64,000 bases of DNA from Pollenia angustigena (Eukaryota > Arthropoda > Insecta > Diptera > Polleniidae), in contig OV884059.1 of assembly GCA_930367215.1 (NCBI GenBank), positions 65,691,393-65,755,392 on the forward strand, read 5' to 3'. Under the pieces are notes generated by a model that was not told the DNA's origin, ran no database searches, and worked only from the letters and a program-made list of their open reading frames with translations. Both the position numbers and the translations under genes were made by a program. Shown here in pieces: positions 12,241-22,202 of the stretch (within the stretch, counting starts at the first letter, position 1; every line of letters begins with the position of its first letter).

Positions 12241-13445
12241 GTACGAGACTTACAATGGAAAATATATTTTGTTCAAGAAACTGCTCTTGGCAATCTAAAG
12301 CTTCGTAGAGACGATGGTCAGATCTCACAATAATGTAAGTTCTGGCAATGTGCTGCCAATATACTGCCAGAGAAAAGTTGCCACCAAAAGTAAATTGTTG
12401 GTTCAGACGATTGTAAGAAAACCATACAATTTCGTTGGCAGGCAACTGTCTGACAATACGTTCATATACCAACAAAAATTGTCAGTTCACAAGGTTGTCA
12501 GATAATTGCATGGCAACAATTGAAGCACAGCCGCGAATAACGTTTTAAGTTACAAAATAACAATTTTTCAGGAGAGAAAAATAACGTTTTGAGGCAGGTT
12601 TATTTGTTTTAAAAAACGCTTTTTTCTATTATTAAAAATAATGATAATAAAAACTTTTATGCAAAATGCTTTTAATACATTATTCCGCATTGCAAAACCA
12701 TTTCGGTTACATCATTTTTACAGTAACTTACCAACGTTCTTCCACTGGCTGACACTTTATATGCCATTTTGAGGACGTTAAGGTGATTAATTTTGGGTGA
12801 TTTGATGTTTAAACTGTATAAGAAAGTAAGGTTGACGGTTATCTGCTAAAAAACAGTTTTTGCAAAATGTGGCGTTTACAACGTTATTCGCGGCTGTGCT
12901 TCAATTGTAAGATCTGTTTTAGTAAATGTATTAACATTTTGTGCATTTTTATAAATTGGATATGTGGAAATATTGATATCGAAGGAAAGAAGCAAAAGCA
13001 ATAATTATTAATTTTGCAAAATTGTTTATTTTTTTTGAATAACAGGGATATTGACAATGGTGCTGTTGTACTTTTTGTTTTGATACATTTGTCGTATCTT
13101 TAAAACAATTCGTAATTAATAAAAAGTCTTTTTTTTCTAAATAAAATTGGTAGTCTCAAAACTACGTTTTGTTATTAAAGTTTCCATCCCTGGTACGTAA
13201 GTATTTTCAGCGTTACTAATTGAAAAGGGACTCTGACAATGACGCCATTGTTAGATGCATAAACTTCACAAATCTGACAGCAAAAAAAATCAGCTTCAAA
13301 CGTCTGAAAGTGATCTGCCAATGTCAACGAAGAGTTCGCACAATTTACAGATATATATAATCATTGTTGTCTTACAATGTACTGACAATGCTTTTTCTGA
13401 CAACGTTGTCAAACAAAATTGCAAGTTCACAGGGTTGTAAAACAT
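12241..13445. repeat. Repeat with duplicated TTGTCAGTTCACAAGGTTGT-type ends
   Basis: Two flanks, about 12430-12510 and 13370-13440, share a degenerate direct motif around CAGTTCACAAGGTTGTCAG and many CTGACAAT words. They surround a smaller inverted-repeat element (12517-12908). The structure suggests a diverged element whose middle was interrupted, but I cannot define its ends. Small reading frames here are non-coding. Confidence 0.35.
12517..12908. mobile_element. Inverted-repeat element with perfect 28-bp ends
   Basis: The left end begins CAATTGAAGCACAGCCGCGA and the right end (12880-12907) is its exact inverted copy for 28 bp, ending ATAACGTT inward. The 390-bp interior is AT-rich and non-coding. 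No flanking duplication is obvious. Perfect ends in this decayed region suggest a fairly recent insertion. Superfamily unassigned. Confidence 0.7.
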
Positions 13446-13536
13446 TTTTAGCAAAATTTACTTACAATATTCCGTCTGTACGAAGCTTAAGATCATTGCT
13501 GTTGCTTATGCCCAGTTATTTTCTTTACTGTTAGTA

Positions 13537-14471
13537 CACTGAAAGAATTTTCTTCGCAATACTAACGAATTTTGACATTAATCCCATGAAAAATTGCATT
13601 ATAAAGGAACCTATGCAGCGCTTCGTTGGATCAATGAAACCTGTTTCATTAAAAGGACTTAATGAAACATTACATTAGATCCATGAATATTATTCATTGG
13701 ATGAATACTTTCAATAAAGTAAAATTTTTTTTTTTTTTTTTATTTTTTTTTTATTTATTTTTTTTCTTTTTTCTTATTTTATTTTACTTTATTTTATTTT
13801 TTATTTTTTTTTCTGTCTCTGGTGGGATTCGAACATGTAACCTCGGTGCTGATAGACTAGCTCACTACCAGCTAGTCTACCGGGGCAGTGTAGTTTTTGT
13901 ATAAAAAAACTATGTTTTTTTCTCAATTAAGACCGTAAATATGAGATTAAATTGTCCATAATAACAATAACAACGTTGATTGAAAGTGGATTGAAAGTTT
14001 TTGTTTCATTACTATGATGACATTTTTATTGTCATAATGAAAATTTAAATTTATGAAGGCAATTATTGAAATATGTTGCTTTTATAAAAAAATTTTTTGA
14101 TTTCATAAATTTAATGGCATACATGTAACATTAGATGTATGAAGTTATTAAATCTTACATTTTTTAAATAACAATTAAACATTTTTTTAAGGAAACTATA
14201 ATTTTGTATTAATTTATGAATATAGTTATGTTTGTATATTGATTTTTTAAGTTCCCAATTAAAATTTTTTGTTTAACTTGGACAACCTTAAGTTTTCATA
14301 TATCCAATGAAAATTTTTAACGTAATTACGAAATCTAATGAAGCGATTTTAACGAAAATACTTCATCAAACCTATGAAATTCCATTTAGACAATGAAAAT
14401 TTTCATTTACCCAAGGAAAACTTTTTTATGAAAATGATTCATTAAATATATGAAGCATTTTTCTTTCAGTG
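13537..14471. mobile_element. MITE of the CACTGAAA family, TA target
   Basis: Termini CACTGAAAGAA and TTCTTTCAGTG are exact inverted copies, flanked by TA (the repeat extends as AGTACACTG.../...CAGTGTACT). The interior has many ATGAAA/TTCATT words, also seen in the shorter element at 20967-21249, so the two belong to one family. No transposase. It has been enlarged by a SINE insertion at about 13720-13885. TA duplication suggests an IS630-Tc1-mariner or related mobiliser, but this is inference. Confidence 0.7.
13720..13885 (-). mobile_element. tRNA-derived SINE
   Basis: On the minus strand, 13885 to about 13813 reads as a tRNA-like head: CCCCGGTAGACTAGCTGG (A-box region), then an anticodon-arm-like stretch, then TGTTCGAATCCCACCAGAG (perfect B-box core GTTCGAATCC). 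This is followed by a long A-rich tail (T-rich on the plus strand, 13723-13812). A pol III promoter fused to an A-rich tail is the hallmark of a tRNA-derived SINE. The T-stem no longer pairs well, so it is not a functional tRNA gene. It sits inside the MITE 13537-14471. No clear target duplication was found. Confidence 0.65.
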
Positions 14472-14492
14472 TACTAAATTAACATATTATTT

Positions 14493-14566
14493 TCGTTCGT
14501 AAATTATTGCGTTTTATATGGTTATATTTTACTTATATTTTAGAACACAATAATTTACGAACGACG
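14493..14566. repeat. Short inverted repeat
   Basis: TCGTTCGTAAATTATTG at about 14493 is repeated inverted (CAATAATTTACGAACGA) near 14548-14566, around an AT-rich loop of about 30 bases. Confidence 0.55.
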
Positions 14567-15177
14567 ATATGATGTTTTCTTTTCTAAAAAATAATAATGT
14601 ATTATATTTGTGTAATTTATTTATCAGGTTACACGCACCCTTACAAAGTGACACATTTTTCTAAATTACAATGCAACAAAATAATAGCAACGTTTTACAC
14701 TCAATTTTAATGTGTATTTAGCTTGTTAAATATTGAATGCAAAGCTTGTGCTAAAGCGATATTCACCACTGTTGTAGCGATTTTCCACATTAAATATTCT
14801 TTGAATTCCAGTAAGCGTTAATATGTAACACTAATTTTCAGTTATTGTTAAAATATTATTAAATAAAAGTAAAACAAACGCAAAACAAAAAGGAAGAGAT
14901 TATAAATTGATATTATTATTAAGATTTTCGCTTAAACAACTTTTCGGGAGATAGACGAAGCAGATTTGTGAAATCCACCAGCATCTCTCAGATGCGACAG
15001 AACTCAGTAAACAAGCAAATCCGCGTCTATATTAAGAGATCTAAGGTTTATATATATTTCTTCTTTAGCAGAACCACAGCTTCGATGGACAGAGGCGCAT
15101 CCTCCTCCGATTATCTAATAATTTTTTTACAAACGCTAAAAATACAAATTCTTGTAGACTTGTCAGATTTTTTTAGG
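14567..15177. other. Mostly AT-rich; one less biased patch
   Basis: 14955-15110 is less A/T-biased than its surroundings and holds an open frame (14968-15201, 77 residues) with no recognisable family. It could be a decayed exon, but nothing confirms that. Confidence 0.25.
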
Positions 15178-15419
15178 TATAGGGGCAGTGTTGCCAATTG
15201 AGCCATTTAGTGGCTAGATTAAGCCATTTTTCACCCTGTTTAGCCATTAAAAAATTAATTTAGCCATTAGCCATTTTTTTTTAGCCATTTTTCAACTTGT
15301 TTAGCCATAAAATTTTTTTGCCGTTTTTCTTTTAAAAGAATAATTTTTATTTTATTATAAGTAAAATAAACATTTTGAACAATTAAAACGCCTTAAATTT
15401 AAATCACAACTTTTACAAA

Positions 15420-15695
15420 TGTTGAAAATCACTATAAACTGTGACGCTAAAACATCTTTCAAAATAAAGGAACAGTATTCCACTATTAAATTTATAAAAT
15501 GGATCAACACAAACATCGCTGTTTCTTTCTGGTTGCAAGTATTTCAATAAAGGGATGCAGGCGGTAACAATTGTTTTAGAAATTTTAGAATTAACTATAA
15601 AGTTGCTCTCACTTCCATGGTGTAATGCTGAAGTAGAAAGGGGGTTTAGCCAAGTAAACATAGTTAAAAGTAATTTGAGAAATAAGTTACATTAA
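15420..15695 (+). pseudogene. hAT transposase C-terminal relic
   Basis: Plus-strand fragments read VSFWLQVFQ, a stop, DAGGNNCFRNF, then after a one-base frameshift LPWCNAEVERGFSQVN and VKSNLRNKLH. This corresponds to the hAT C-terminal dimerisation region, whose hallmark is LPxSNAxVERxFSxxNxxKxxxRNxL. The catalytic core and zinc-finger regions are missing, so the gene is internally deleted and frameshifted. It lies within inverted repeats and a target duplication of the right type, so the assignment is firm even though only about 90 codons remain. The minus-strand frame at 15413-15661 is a shadow. Confidence 0.75.
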
Positions 15696-15753
15696 GCAAC
15701 CGGTAATTCGATTTTATCAATTAGGTAAATATTTTTACCATAACAATACAATA

Positions 15754-16047
15754 TTTATACCACCACCACAATAGTGGAGATGGTACTATGCGTTTGCTGA
15801 TGCCTGTAACACCTTAAAATATTGGTCCTTAGCCCACCTTTACGTATACCGATTGACTCAGAATCACCTTCTGAGTCGAATTAACGATGTTTGTCCGGCT
15901 GGCTGGCTGGCTGGCTGTCCATGTGAACCTTGTGCGCAAAGTACAGGTCGCAATTTAGAGATTATTTGATAAAATTTGGTACAAAGGTTCTAATGTGGTA
16001 TAGGGCATCATAAAGTCGGGTTTAACCGACTATACTTTCTAACTTGT
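15754..16047 (+). mobile_element. DINE-1/INE-1-like element
   Basis: 5' end with palindromic TTATACCACCACCACAATAG / GGAGATGGTA at 15754-15786, a CTGGCTGGCTGGCTGG block at about 15897-15916, and a 3' hairpin GTCGGGTTTAACCGAC (16015-16030) followed 8-12 bases later by CTAA. Homologous to the minus-strand copy at 7289-7855 (shared AATATTGGTCCT and TTGTGCGCAAAGTACAGG). It has inserted inside the hAT relic. A 3' hairpin just before CTRR is the Helitron-type terminus. Confidence 0.7.
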
Positions 16048-16394
16048 TTTTTATTATAGATCTGGACTCAAATGGTTGGGTAAATGTTGTCGTGATAATT
16101 ATTTCCCTTCAAATTATTTAAAACTTATGATTATTTTAAACTAATGAGTGATTCCTATGAGATGAACAATAACGACATCGAATTTTTCGATGATTTAATT
16201 ACTTAATATTAATTTATTTTAATATTAATTTACGTTTATTCTTATTTAACAAATTCATCTTAACTTAATTTAATTATTTTTTGTTATTGATTTTTAATGT
16301 GTTTTTATTTAAAAAAGCTTTTAGCTATTTTTAGCCAATTTTCCGTAAATTTAGCCATTTTTGGTCACCAAGTATTGGCAACACTGTATAGATG

Positions 16395-18398
16395 TGACCG
16401 TGTCTTTAACACTTTGGAAATGCAGGGTAGCTCAATTATGCGTTTTTTATAAGATTAAAGTCGATTATTATTACCTACACAGAAAGAAAAAACAAGCACT
16501 AAATTTAAGTTTTTTCTACTTACTTTCAGTATGAGTCATACTTAAATTTTTAATAACACTAAAAAGAACTTAAACAATAAAAAATGGTGGAACTTTCGAA
16601 CACCATTTGTAGAAACAACAACAAGACTACAAGAAGAAAACATACAAAATTTGTCATTTTGGGAATACAAAATTTTTAATAAGATTTTTGAATGACGTGC
16701 TAAATTCCCAATTTTTCTTATATGATAAATACTTTGAAAAATATTGTTGAGGGAAAGGTAGCTTCTCTTATTTTAGTTTTTAAAAAGCCAAAATTCCCAA
16801 ATTCTATTTGCTAAAATTATTTAGTTAAAAACATCAGATTTTAAAAGTATGCTGCTGGTTGGTGTCTTATAACTCTTCTAATACATCAGTAGTGAAAGTA
16901 AGTGTAAGTACAAGTTTCACAATAATATTCTCTCTATATCTGATTTTCTGAGGTAAGTGTTTAGGTTAGAATCAATCTCATTTTCGGTTTGTTACAAGTG
17001 TAAATTCGGAATTAAACCAACTTAGAAATTCTTTAATTAAGCACATCCTTTGAGATTATCTTTTATATCACGTTTACTTTAGTCAAATCCTGTTTTCGGA
17101 TTATTATAAGTACGGCGCTATTAAATAACCCGTACTTTAATGAAGAATTCGTTACTTGATTTAAGGAAATCCTTACGTAATGTAGTATTAATACCGCCTT
17201 GTCATGAATTATTAATGTTTTAGTTTGTTTCTCAATTTATGTAATTATATATTGTGTGTATGTAAATGTTTAACCCTAGAATCATAACGATATTTTTTAA
17301 TATGTTAATACTAACGCCACGTAAATTTTACGTACTAAAGAATTTTCTCCTAAAACGCTTAAATGCTGGTTAACCGAATTACGGATAATCAAGGCCCTAC
17401 TGTAAATAAAAAAAGACAAACAACTAAAAATCATCGTCGACAAACCTGAAATATCGCCAATATATTTTTATGAGTTACATCCCTAATATAAACGTAATTA
17501 TGTATAAATAATTGTATTTCCACAAAACGTAGGGATTTTCATTACAACTCGTATTTTTTAATTTTTGGGTTGGTTGCTCATTGTTTGTCAGATTTTTGTG
17601 CTTTTCGTTGTTGTATTTATGGAACAAAAATGCACTTCCTTCTTCAACTTCTGCATTTACGAGGCAAATGAAAAGAAGAAAAATTATTTTTAAAGAAAGT
17701 TTTTGATAAATAAGTTTTAAATAGTTTTCCAGTGAAATGCATTTGAAAAAAAATTTTTTTTTGTGAATTTTATTTGCACAATAAAAAAACAGGAAACAAT
17801 CATTCGGTAAAATTCAAAACTAAGACGAGCTTTACAAATTTCTACAAATTCTTTCTAACATTCCAACACACTTCATAAACTCTTGTTTTGTCATTCGGGC
17901 GGCAGTCATGTGTTTATTGTGCTCACACTCTGTTAAATCCATTTATGTGAATGCCTGTGGTGGTTAGTGGTGGCAACTGTTGTGGTAAATGGCAGTTGGG
18001 TTTCTCTATTGATTGTAAATGATTCGTTACAATGACTGTCAGTTATTTGTAAGTGCTCAACCAAGCTTATTAATGTTGTTTATAAACCATTATAAATATT
18101 AAAATCACCAATGAATCAATCAATCAAAAAAATATTAAATTTACTTTTTTTGTTGGAGAAAGCAATTGGGACGATTGGAGTATGGTAGTCACACTTTTAA
18201 CTGAATTAATTTCTGATTTTGAGTAAATTAATTTTTATACCACAAATAGAATTTATAAATACATTTGCATCCAATGTACTGCATTAGTTCCATTTACTTT
18301 AGTAAACCGGACAACATCCATTAGAGAGATACCTTAGGAAATACTTGCTCACATTTGCGAAAGCAAACCATAGAAAAGGGGTTGTACATATATATTTC
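16395..18398. other. AT-rich stretch; one dispersed-repeat copy
   Basis: 16630-16810 carries a diverged copy of the 9-kb/29-kb dispersed repeat (TTTTGGGAATACAAAATTTT, ATTCCCAATTTTTCTTATAT, GTTGAGGGAAAGGTAGCTTC). The remaining sequence up to 18398 shows no gene, tRNA or strong inverted repeat. Confidence 0.4.
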
Positions 18399-19662
18399 GG
18401 TGGCATGTCATAACGTCCAGTGTCATAGTGTCCATGGACGTTATGACACTCCAAAAAGTGTCATAGTGTCCATGGACATTATGACACTTTCAAAAGTGTC
18501 ATAACGTCCATGGACACTATGACACTTTGCAAATGGACATTATGACACTTTCAAAAGTGTCATTAGGTCCATAATTACTAAAGAAGTTAAATACAAAAAA
18601 ATGATCTGCATACACGCAGAGAAAAAAATGTTTCATTATGGTCCCAACCAACAAAACTATTTTTATAGAAACTAATTTAACCATAATATGGTTGTCGGTG
18701 ACAATGATTTGGTTAAATGAAACATAATATGGTAAACAATTTTTTAAAAATGGTTTTGCTGCTTTTTCACTGGGTGTATATATTAAATATATAACGAAAA
18801 CACTTCTATGGTATAACAAACACCGACTTCGCTAACTAAAGCTTCTCTGCACAGCCGGCCTTTGGCCGGGCGCAAGGATTTTCTCCTCTATGGTATAACA
18901 AACACCGACTTCGCTAACTAAAGCTTCTCTGCACAGCCGGCCTTTGGCCAGGCACAAGGATTTTCTTCTCTATGGTATAACAAATACCGGCTTCGCTAAC
19001 TAAAGCTTCTCTGCACAGCCGGCCTTCGCCCGGGCGCAAGGATTTTCTCCTCTATGTTATAACAAATACCGGCTTCGCTAACTAAAGCTTCTCTGCACAG
19101 CCGGCCTTTGGCCGGGCGCAAGGTTTTTCTCTTCTATGGTATAACAAACACCGGCTTTGCTTACTAAAGCTTCTCTGCATAGTCGACTTTCGTTCGGAAA
19201 CAAGGCAGATTTTAGAAGCTTTACTTAGCGAAGCCGGTGTTTGTTATACCATAGAGGAGAAAATCCTTGCGCCCGGCCGAAGGCCGGCTGTGCAGAGAAG
19301 CTTTAGTTAGCGAAGCCCGTATTTGTTATACCATAGAGAAGAAAATCCTTGCGCCCGGCCGAAGGCCGGCTATGATCCCAAATTTGTTTACATTCTTGCT
19401 TGTAAGAATTTTTGGCATTGCACTTACTTATTTTGATATTTAAAAAAAAATTTAACACATTTTAATATTTTTCATTATAAGTTAAGTTGTGGACATTATG
19501 ACATTTTGCAAAGTGTCATAACGTCCGCGGACGCTATGACATTTCTTTGATGGACGTTATGACACTTTTGAAAGTGTCATAATGTCCATGGACACTATGA
19601 CACTTTCATAAGTGTCATAACGTCCATGGACACTGTGACACTGGACGTTATGACATGCCACC
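18399..19662. mobile_element. Foldback element 1 (GTCCATGGAC palindromes plus 82-bp GC-rich units)
   Basis: The ends GGTGGCATGTCATAACGTCC and its inverted copy (19643-19662) are perfect, followed inward by CAGTGTCA. They are flanked by an 8-bp duplication TATATTTC (18391-18398 and 19663-19670). Each arm contains several nested palindromes of the form AGTGTCATA..GTCCATGGAC..TATGACACT (left 18406-18570, right 19490-19656). The middle holds an 82-bp tandem array (18806-19200) and two inverted units (19210-19373). No coding sequence. Long, internally repetitive inverted arms are the architecture of foldback elements such as Drosophila FB. Confidence 0.75.
18806..19200 (+). repeat. 82-bp tandem array inside foldback 1
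   Basis: CTATGG/CTATGTTATAAC unit starts at 18806, 18888, 18970, 19052 and 19134, exactly 82 bp apart. Each unit contains GGCTTCGCTAACTAAAGC, then a GC-rich palindrome GCCGGCC-TT(T/C)G-GCCGGGC, then GCAAGGATTTTCTCCTCTA. Inverted units follow at 19210-19373. The palindromic core is much more GC-rich than the surroundings. The same unit recurs at 42655-44620. Confidence 0.85.
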
Positions 19663-19773
19663 TATATTTCTCCTGATATTTATCTAAACTACTTTTTATC
19701 ATATTGGGCCCAGTTAGCAGGCATAATCGGAACTTGATTGATGCCGACAATTGATGCAAAAAAAAAAAAGAGT

Positions 19774-20164
19774 CTACACTCAAAATATTATGTAGTTAAA
19801 TTCAAACGAAAATTCATTTTAAACAAATTAAAATTCATTTAAAAAACGGATCATTTACATTTCATTTAAAACAAATGATTTTTACAGTCATTTTAAAATT
19901 TTTTATTTATTAAACAGCATATTCCTTAAAATTGAATAGTTTTTACTTTAAAAAAATACATTTTAACCGACAAAAATCAAACTACATAAAAAAATAAAAA
20001 CGAAAAAACATTATTTTTTGGTAGTTTGTTTTTTGAATAACAAACAAAAATGTTAAAAAATAAAATTATTCGTAAAATAACTATATTTTTATTCAAATTT
20101 AACAGTACGGAAAACGAATTTAATAACTCACAAACAGTTACTGTAATAATTTTATAAGTGTAGG
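19774..20164. mobile_element. AT-rich inverted-repeat element (CTACACTYA ends)
   Basis: Left end CTACACTCAAAATATTATG and right end, inverted, CTACACTTATAAAATTATTA form imperfect terminal repeats. The interior is dominated by TTCATTTTAAAC and GTAAAATAACT words with no coding content. A related left end (CTACACTCACAATATAATTA) occurs at about 38363. Confidence 0.45.
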
Positions 20165-20569
20165 TATTTTACGAGCCGTAATGAAATACCACATTTTTTG
20201 CGACTCCCAAGTTAATCCATCATTCCAGATATTTGATTTATCAACATTTTATAAATCATGTCATGTAAAGCAGGTGCTCCCAGCTATCTTTTTTTTATTT
20301 TTTTAATATAATTTCCTTTATTCAGCTTACATTTTTGGAGCTTACATACATTTTTATGAGTTTTGCCACCAGTATTACAACAATGATATCGTTTGGACTC
20401 ATTTTTGAAAAACTCGCAAGTTAAGAACAATATTGGTGTCATTATTTCTAATTATCCTAAGTAGTTTGGGTTTGAAATACAGCAAAACCAAATGTGGAAA
20501 CAGCATCTTCAAAAATTTATAATTTTGTTAAAAAATCTAGCACAAAATGTGGCGGAATGCATATTTTCA
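20165..20569. other. AT-rich stretch, nothing recognised
   Basis: No gene or strong repeat seen. Confidence 0.3.
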
Positions 20570-21330
20570 TAAAAGCTTTTGAATAAATTCATTATATGTG
20601 GCTAGAAATCTTACCACAAAATATCTTGATGATCGGTCCATAATTTACCATAGGCCCCATTATAAAGCCTACTCTCGAAAAACACTTTAGTACGCCTTAA
20701 ACAGTGGGGAATAATCCAGTTGCAATAAATTTTGAGCTGTCGCAGTTTTATATGGGTGGAAATCACACTGTCAAATATCGTAAAGATCGGTCCATCACTT
20801 ACCATAGCCCTTATATAAGGCCCACTCTTGAAAAAAAATTTAGAACGCCTCAAACCGGAACGAATAATGCTTTTTTAATAAAATTATAGTATCAAAGGTT
20901 TTATATGACTATAAATCACACTGTACAATTTCGTGAAGATAGGCCCATAATTTACAGTATGTCCCATACACTGAAAAAATTTTCTTCACAGATCCAATGA
21001 AATTTACATTAAAATTCAACCTATGTAACCCTTCATTGGATTAATGAAATGTTTCATAAAATCAATGAAAATTTTGCATTAGTTTAATGACAAACGTTTA
21101 TTTTATCCATTTTTTCAATGAGGATTCATAAAATCAATGAAAATGTTGTCACTGATTTTATTAATCCTTCATTAATCCAATGAAAGGTTACATAGGTTGA
21201 ATTTTAATGTAAATTTCATTGGATCTGTGAAGAAAATTTTTTCAGTGTATAAAGACTTCTCCTGAAATATTCTAACTGTCGGTGGAGGGTATCAAGGATT
21301 CGGCTCAGCTGAATATACCACATTAACTTG
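20570..21330 (+). mobile_element. DINE-1-like element, 3' part
   Basis: Repeated modules of GATCGGTCCATAATTTACCA (about 20632 and 20784) match the inverted modules of the copies at 52-58 kb. The 3' end has the hairpin ATTCGGCTCAGCTGAAT (21299-21315) shortly before CATTAACTTGTT. The copy is interrupted by the palindromic MITE at 20967-21249, and the mariner at 21336 sits immediately beyond its 3' end. The 5' palindromic end is not seen. Confidence 0.65.
20967..21249. mobile_element. Palindromic MITE of the CACTGAAA family
   Basis: The two ends are almost identical inverted copies for about 80 bp (TACACTGAAAAAATTTTCTT onward, one mismatch seen), then diverge toward the middle. It is flanked by TA. 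It belongs with the 13537-14471 element (same CACTGAAA ends, same ATGAAA-rich interior). High arm identity suggests recent movement or arm conversion. No transposase is encoded. Confidence 0.8.
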
Positions 21331-21335
21331 TTGTA

Positions 21336-21368
21336 AAGGTTGGTTAAATTTCAAGGGCCGAAGTTGAT
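21336..21368. repeat. Left terminal inverted repeat of the mariner
   Basis: AAGGTTGGTTAAATTTCAAG followed by GGCCGAAGTTGA; pairs with 26546-26578. Confidence 0.85.
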
Positions 21369-21440
21369 TTTGAATAAAACACAAACTATTTAGGAAATTA
21401 TTGTAATTTTATTTTATTATGATATATTGGTATTACTCAA

Positions 21441-22202
21441 TTATGTATGGAACAAAATATCGGCCAAATGGGCGCCGCGACCACGGCGGCACACCTCCAT
21501 CCTATGGTCCAAATTTTCGATGACCCTGAGGCATAATGGAGGTTCTATGCCGTTAATGTGCCGAATTATCTCATCCTTTAGCTCTTGAATTGTTGTTGGC
21601 TTATCGACGTACACCTTTTCTTTCAAATAACCCCAAAGAAAAAAGTCCAACGGTGTCAAATCACATGATCTTGGCGGCCAATTGACATCGCCATTACGTG
21701 AGATAACACGGCCATTGAATTCGTTTCGCAAAAGAGCCATTGTTTCGTTAGCTGTGTGGCAAGTGGCACCGTCCTGCTGAAACCACATATCGTCCACATC
21801 CATATCTTCCAATTCGGGCCATAAAAAGTTCGTTATCATCTCACGATAGCGAACACCATTCACAGTAACTGCCTGACCGGCCTCATTTTGGAAAAAATAC
21901 GGCCCGATAATGCCGCCAGCCCATAAACCGCACCAAACAGTCACTCTTTGTGGGTGCATTGGTTTTTCGACAATCACTCTTGGATTCTCATTCGCCCAAA
22001 TGCGGCAATTCTGTTTATTGACGAATCCACTGAGGTGAAAATGTGCCTCATCACTGAAGATGATTTTCTTCGAAAATTGATCATCTACTGTTGCCATTTC
22101 TTGCCACCATTCTGCCCATTCATGACGTTTGGAATGGTCAAAAAGCTTTAGTTCTTGAACCAATTGCACCTTGTAAGCGTGTAAATGCAAGTCTTTATGC
22201 AT
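21441..22202 (-). pseudogene. Mariner transposase, catalytic C-terminal part
   Basis: Catalytic half of the transposase, about 254 codons, open to its natural stop at 21441. It begins after the LINE junction with HKDLHLHAYKVQLVQELK. Catalytic aspartates: first in FSDEAHFHLSG, second in MWFQQDGATCHTA, third in WPPRSCDLTPLDFFLWGY. I count 41 residues between the second and third, which places it with DD41D mariners (rosa/Visitor type) rather than DD34D mariner or DD34E Tc1. The N-terminal DNA-binding half is at 26144-26465. Residues upstream of HKDL in this frame come from the inserted LINE and are not part of the protein. All three catalytic residues are kept, so the gene was probably functional or nearly so before the LINE landed. 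Confidence 0.85.

Larger units (their letters stand above)
15186..16386 (+). mobile_element. hAT element relic (CAGTGTTGCCAAT ends)
   Basis: Both ends read CAGTGTTGCCAAT as inverted copies (15186-15198 and 16374-16386). They are flanked by TATAGGGG and TATAGATG (six of eight matching), an aged 8-bp duplication. Subterminal repeats of TTTAGCCATT occur many times at both ends, inverted relative to each other, as in hAT elements. It contains the remains of a transposase C-terminus and a DINE-1-like insertion (15754-16047). Confidence 0.75.

Noticed and set aside
13814..13885. A functional tRNA gene on the minus strand
   Set aside because: The B-box is good, but the T stem and acceptor stem do not pair properly and an A-rich tail follows, so it fits a SINE head better.
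14968..15201. Possible exon with AG/GT-like borders
   Set aside because: The apparent intron would be only about 23 bases and the frame matches nothing known.
18806..19373. CRISPR-like array (regular 82-bp units)
   Set aside because: The whole unit repeats with no unique spacers, and inverted units follow; it is a tandem repeat in a foldback, in a eukaryote.
21948..22151. Plus-strand frame opposite the mariner transposase
   Set aside because: Shadow of the real minus-strand gene.
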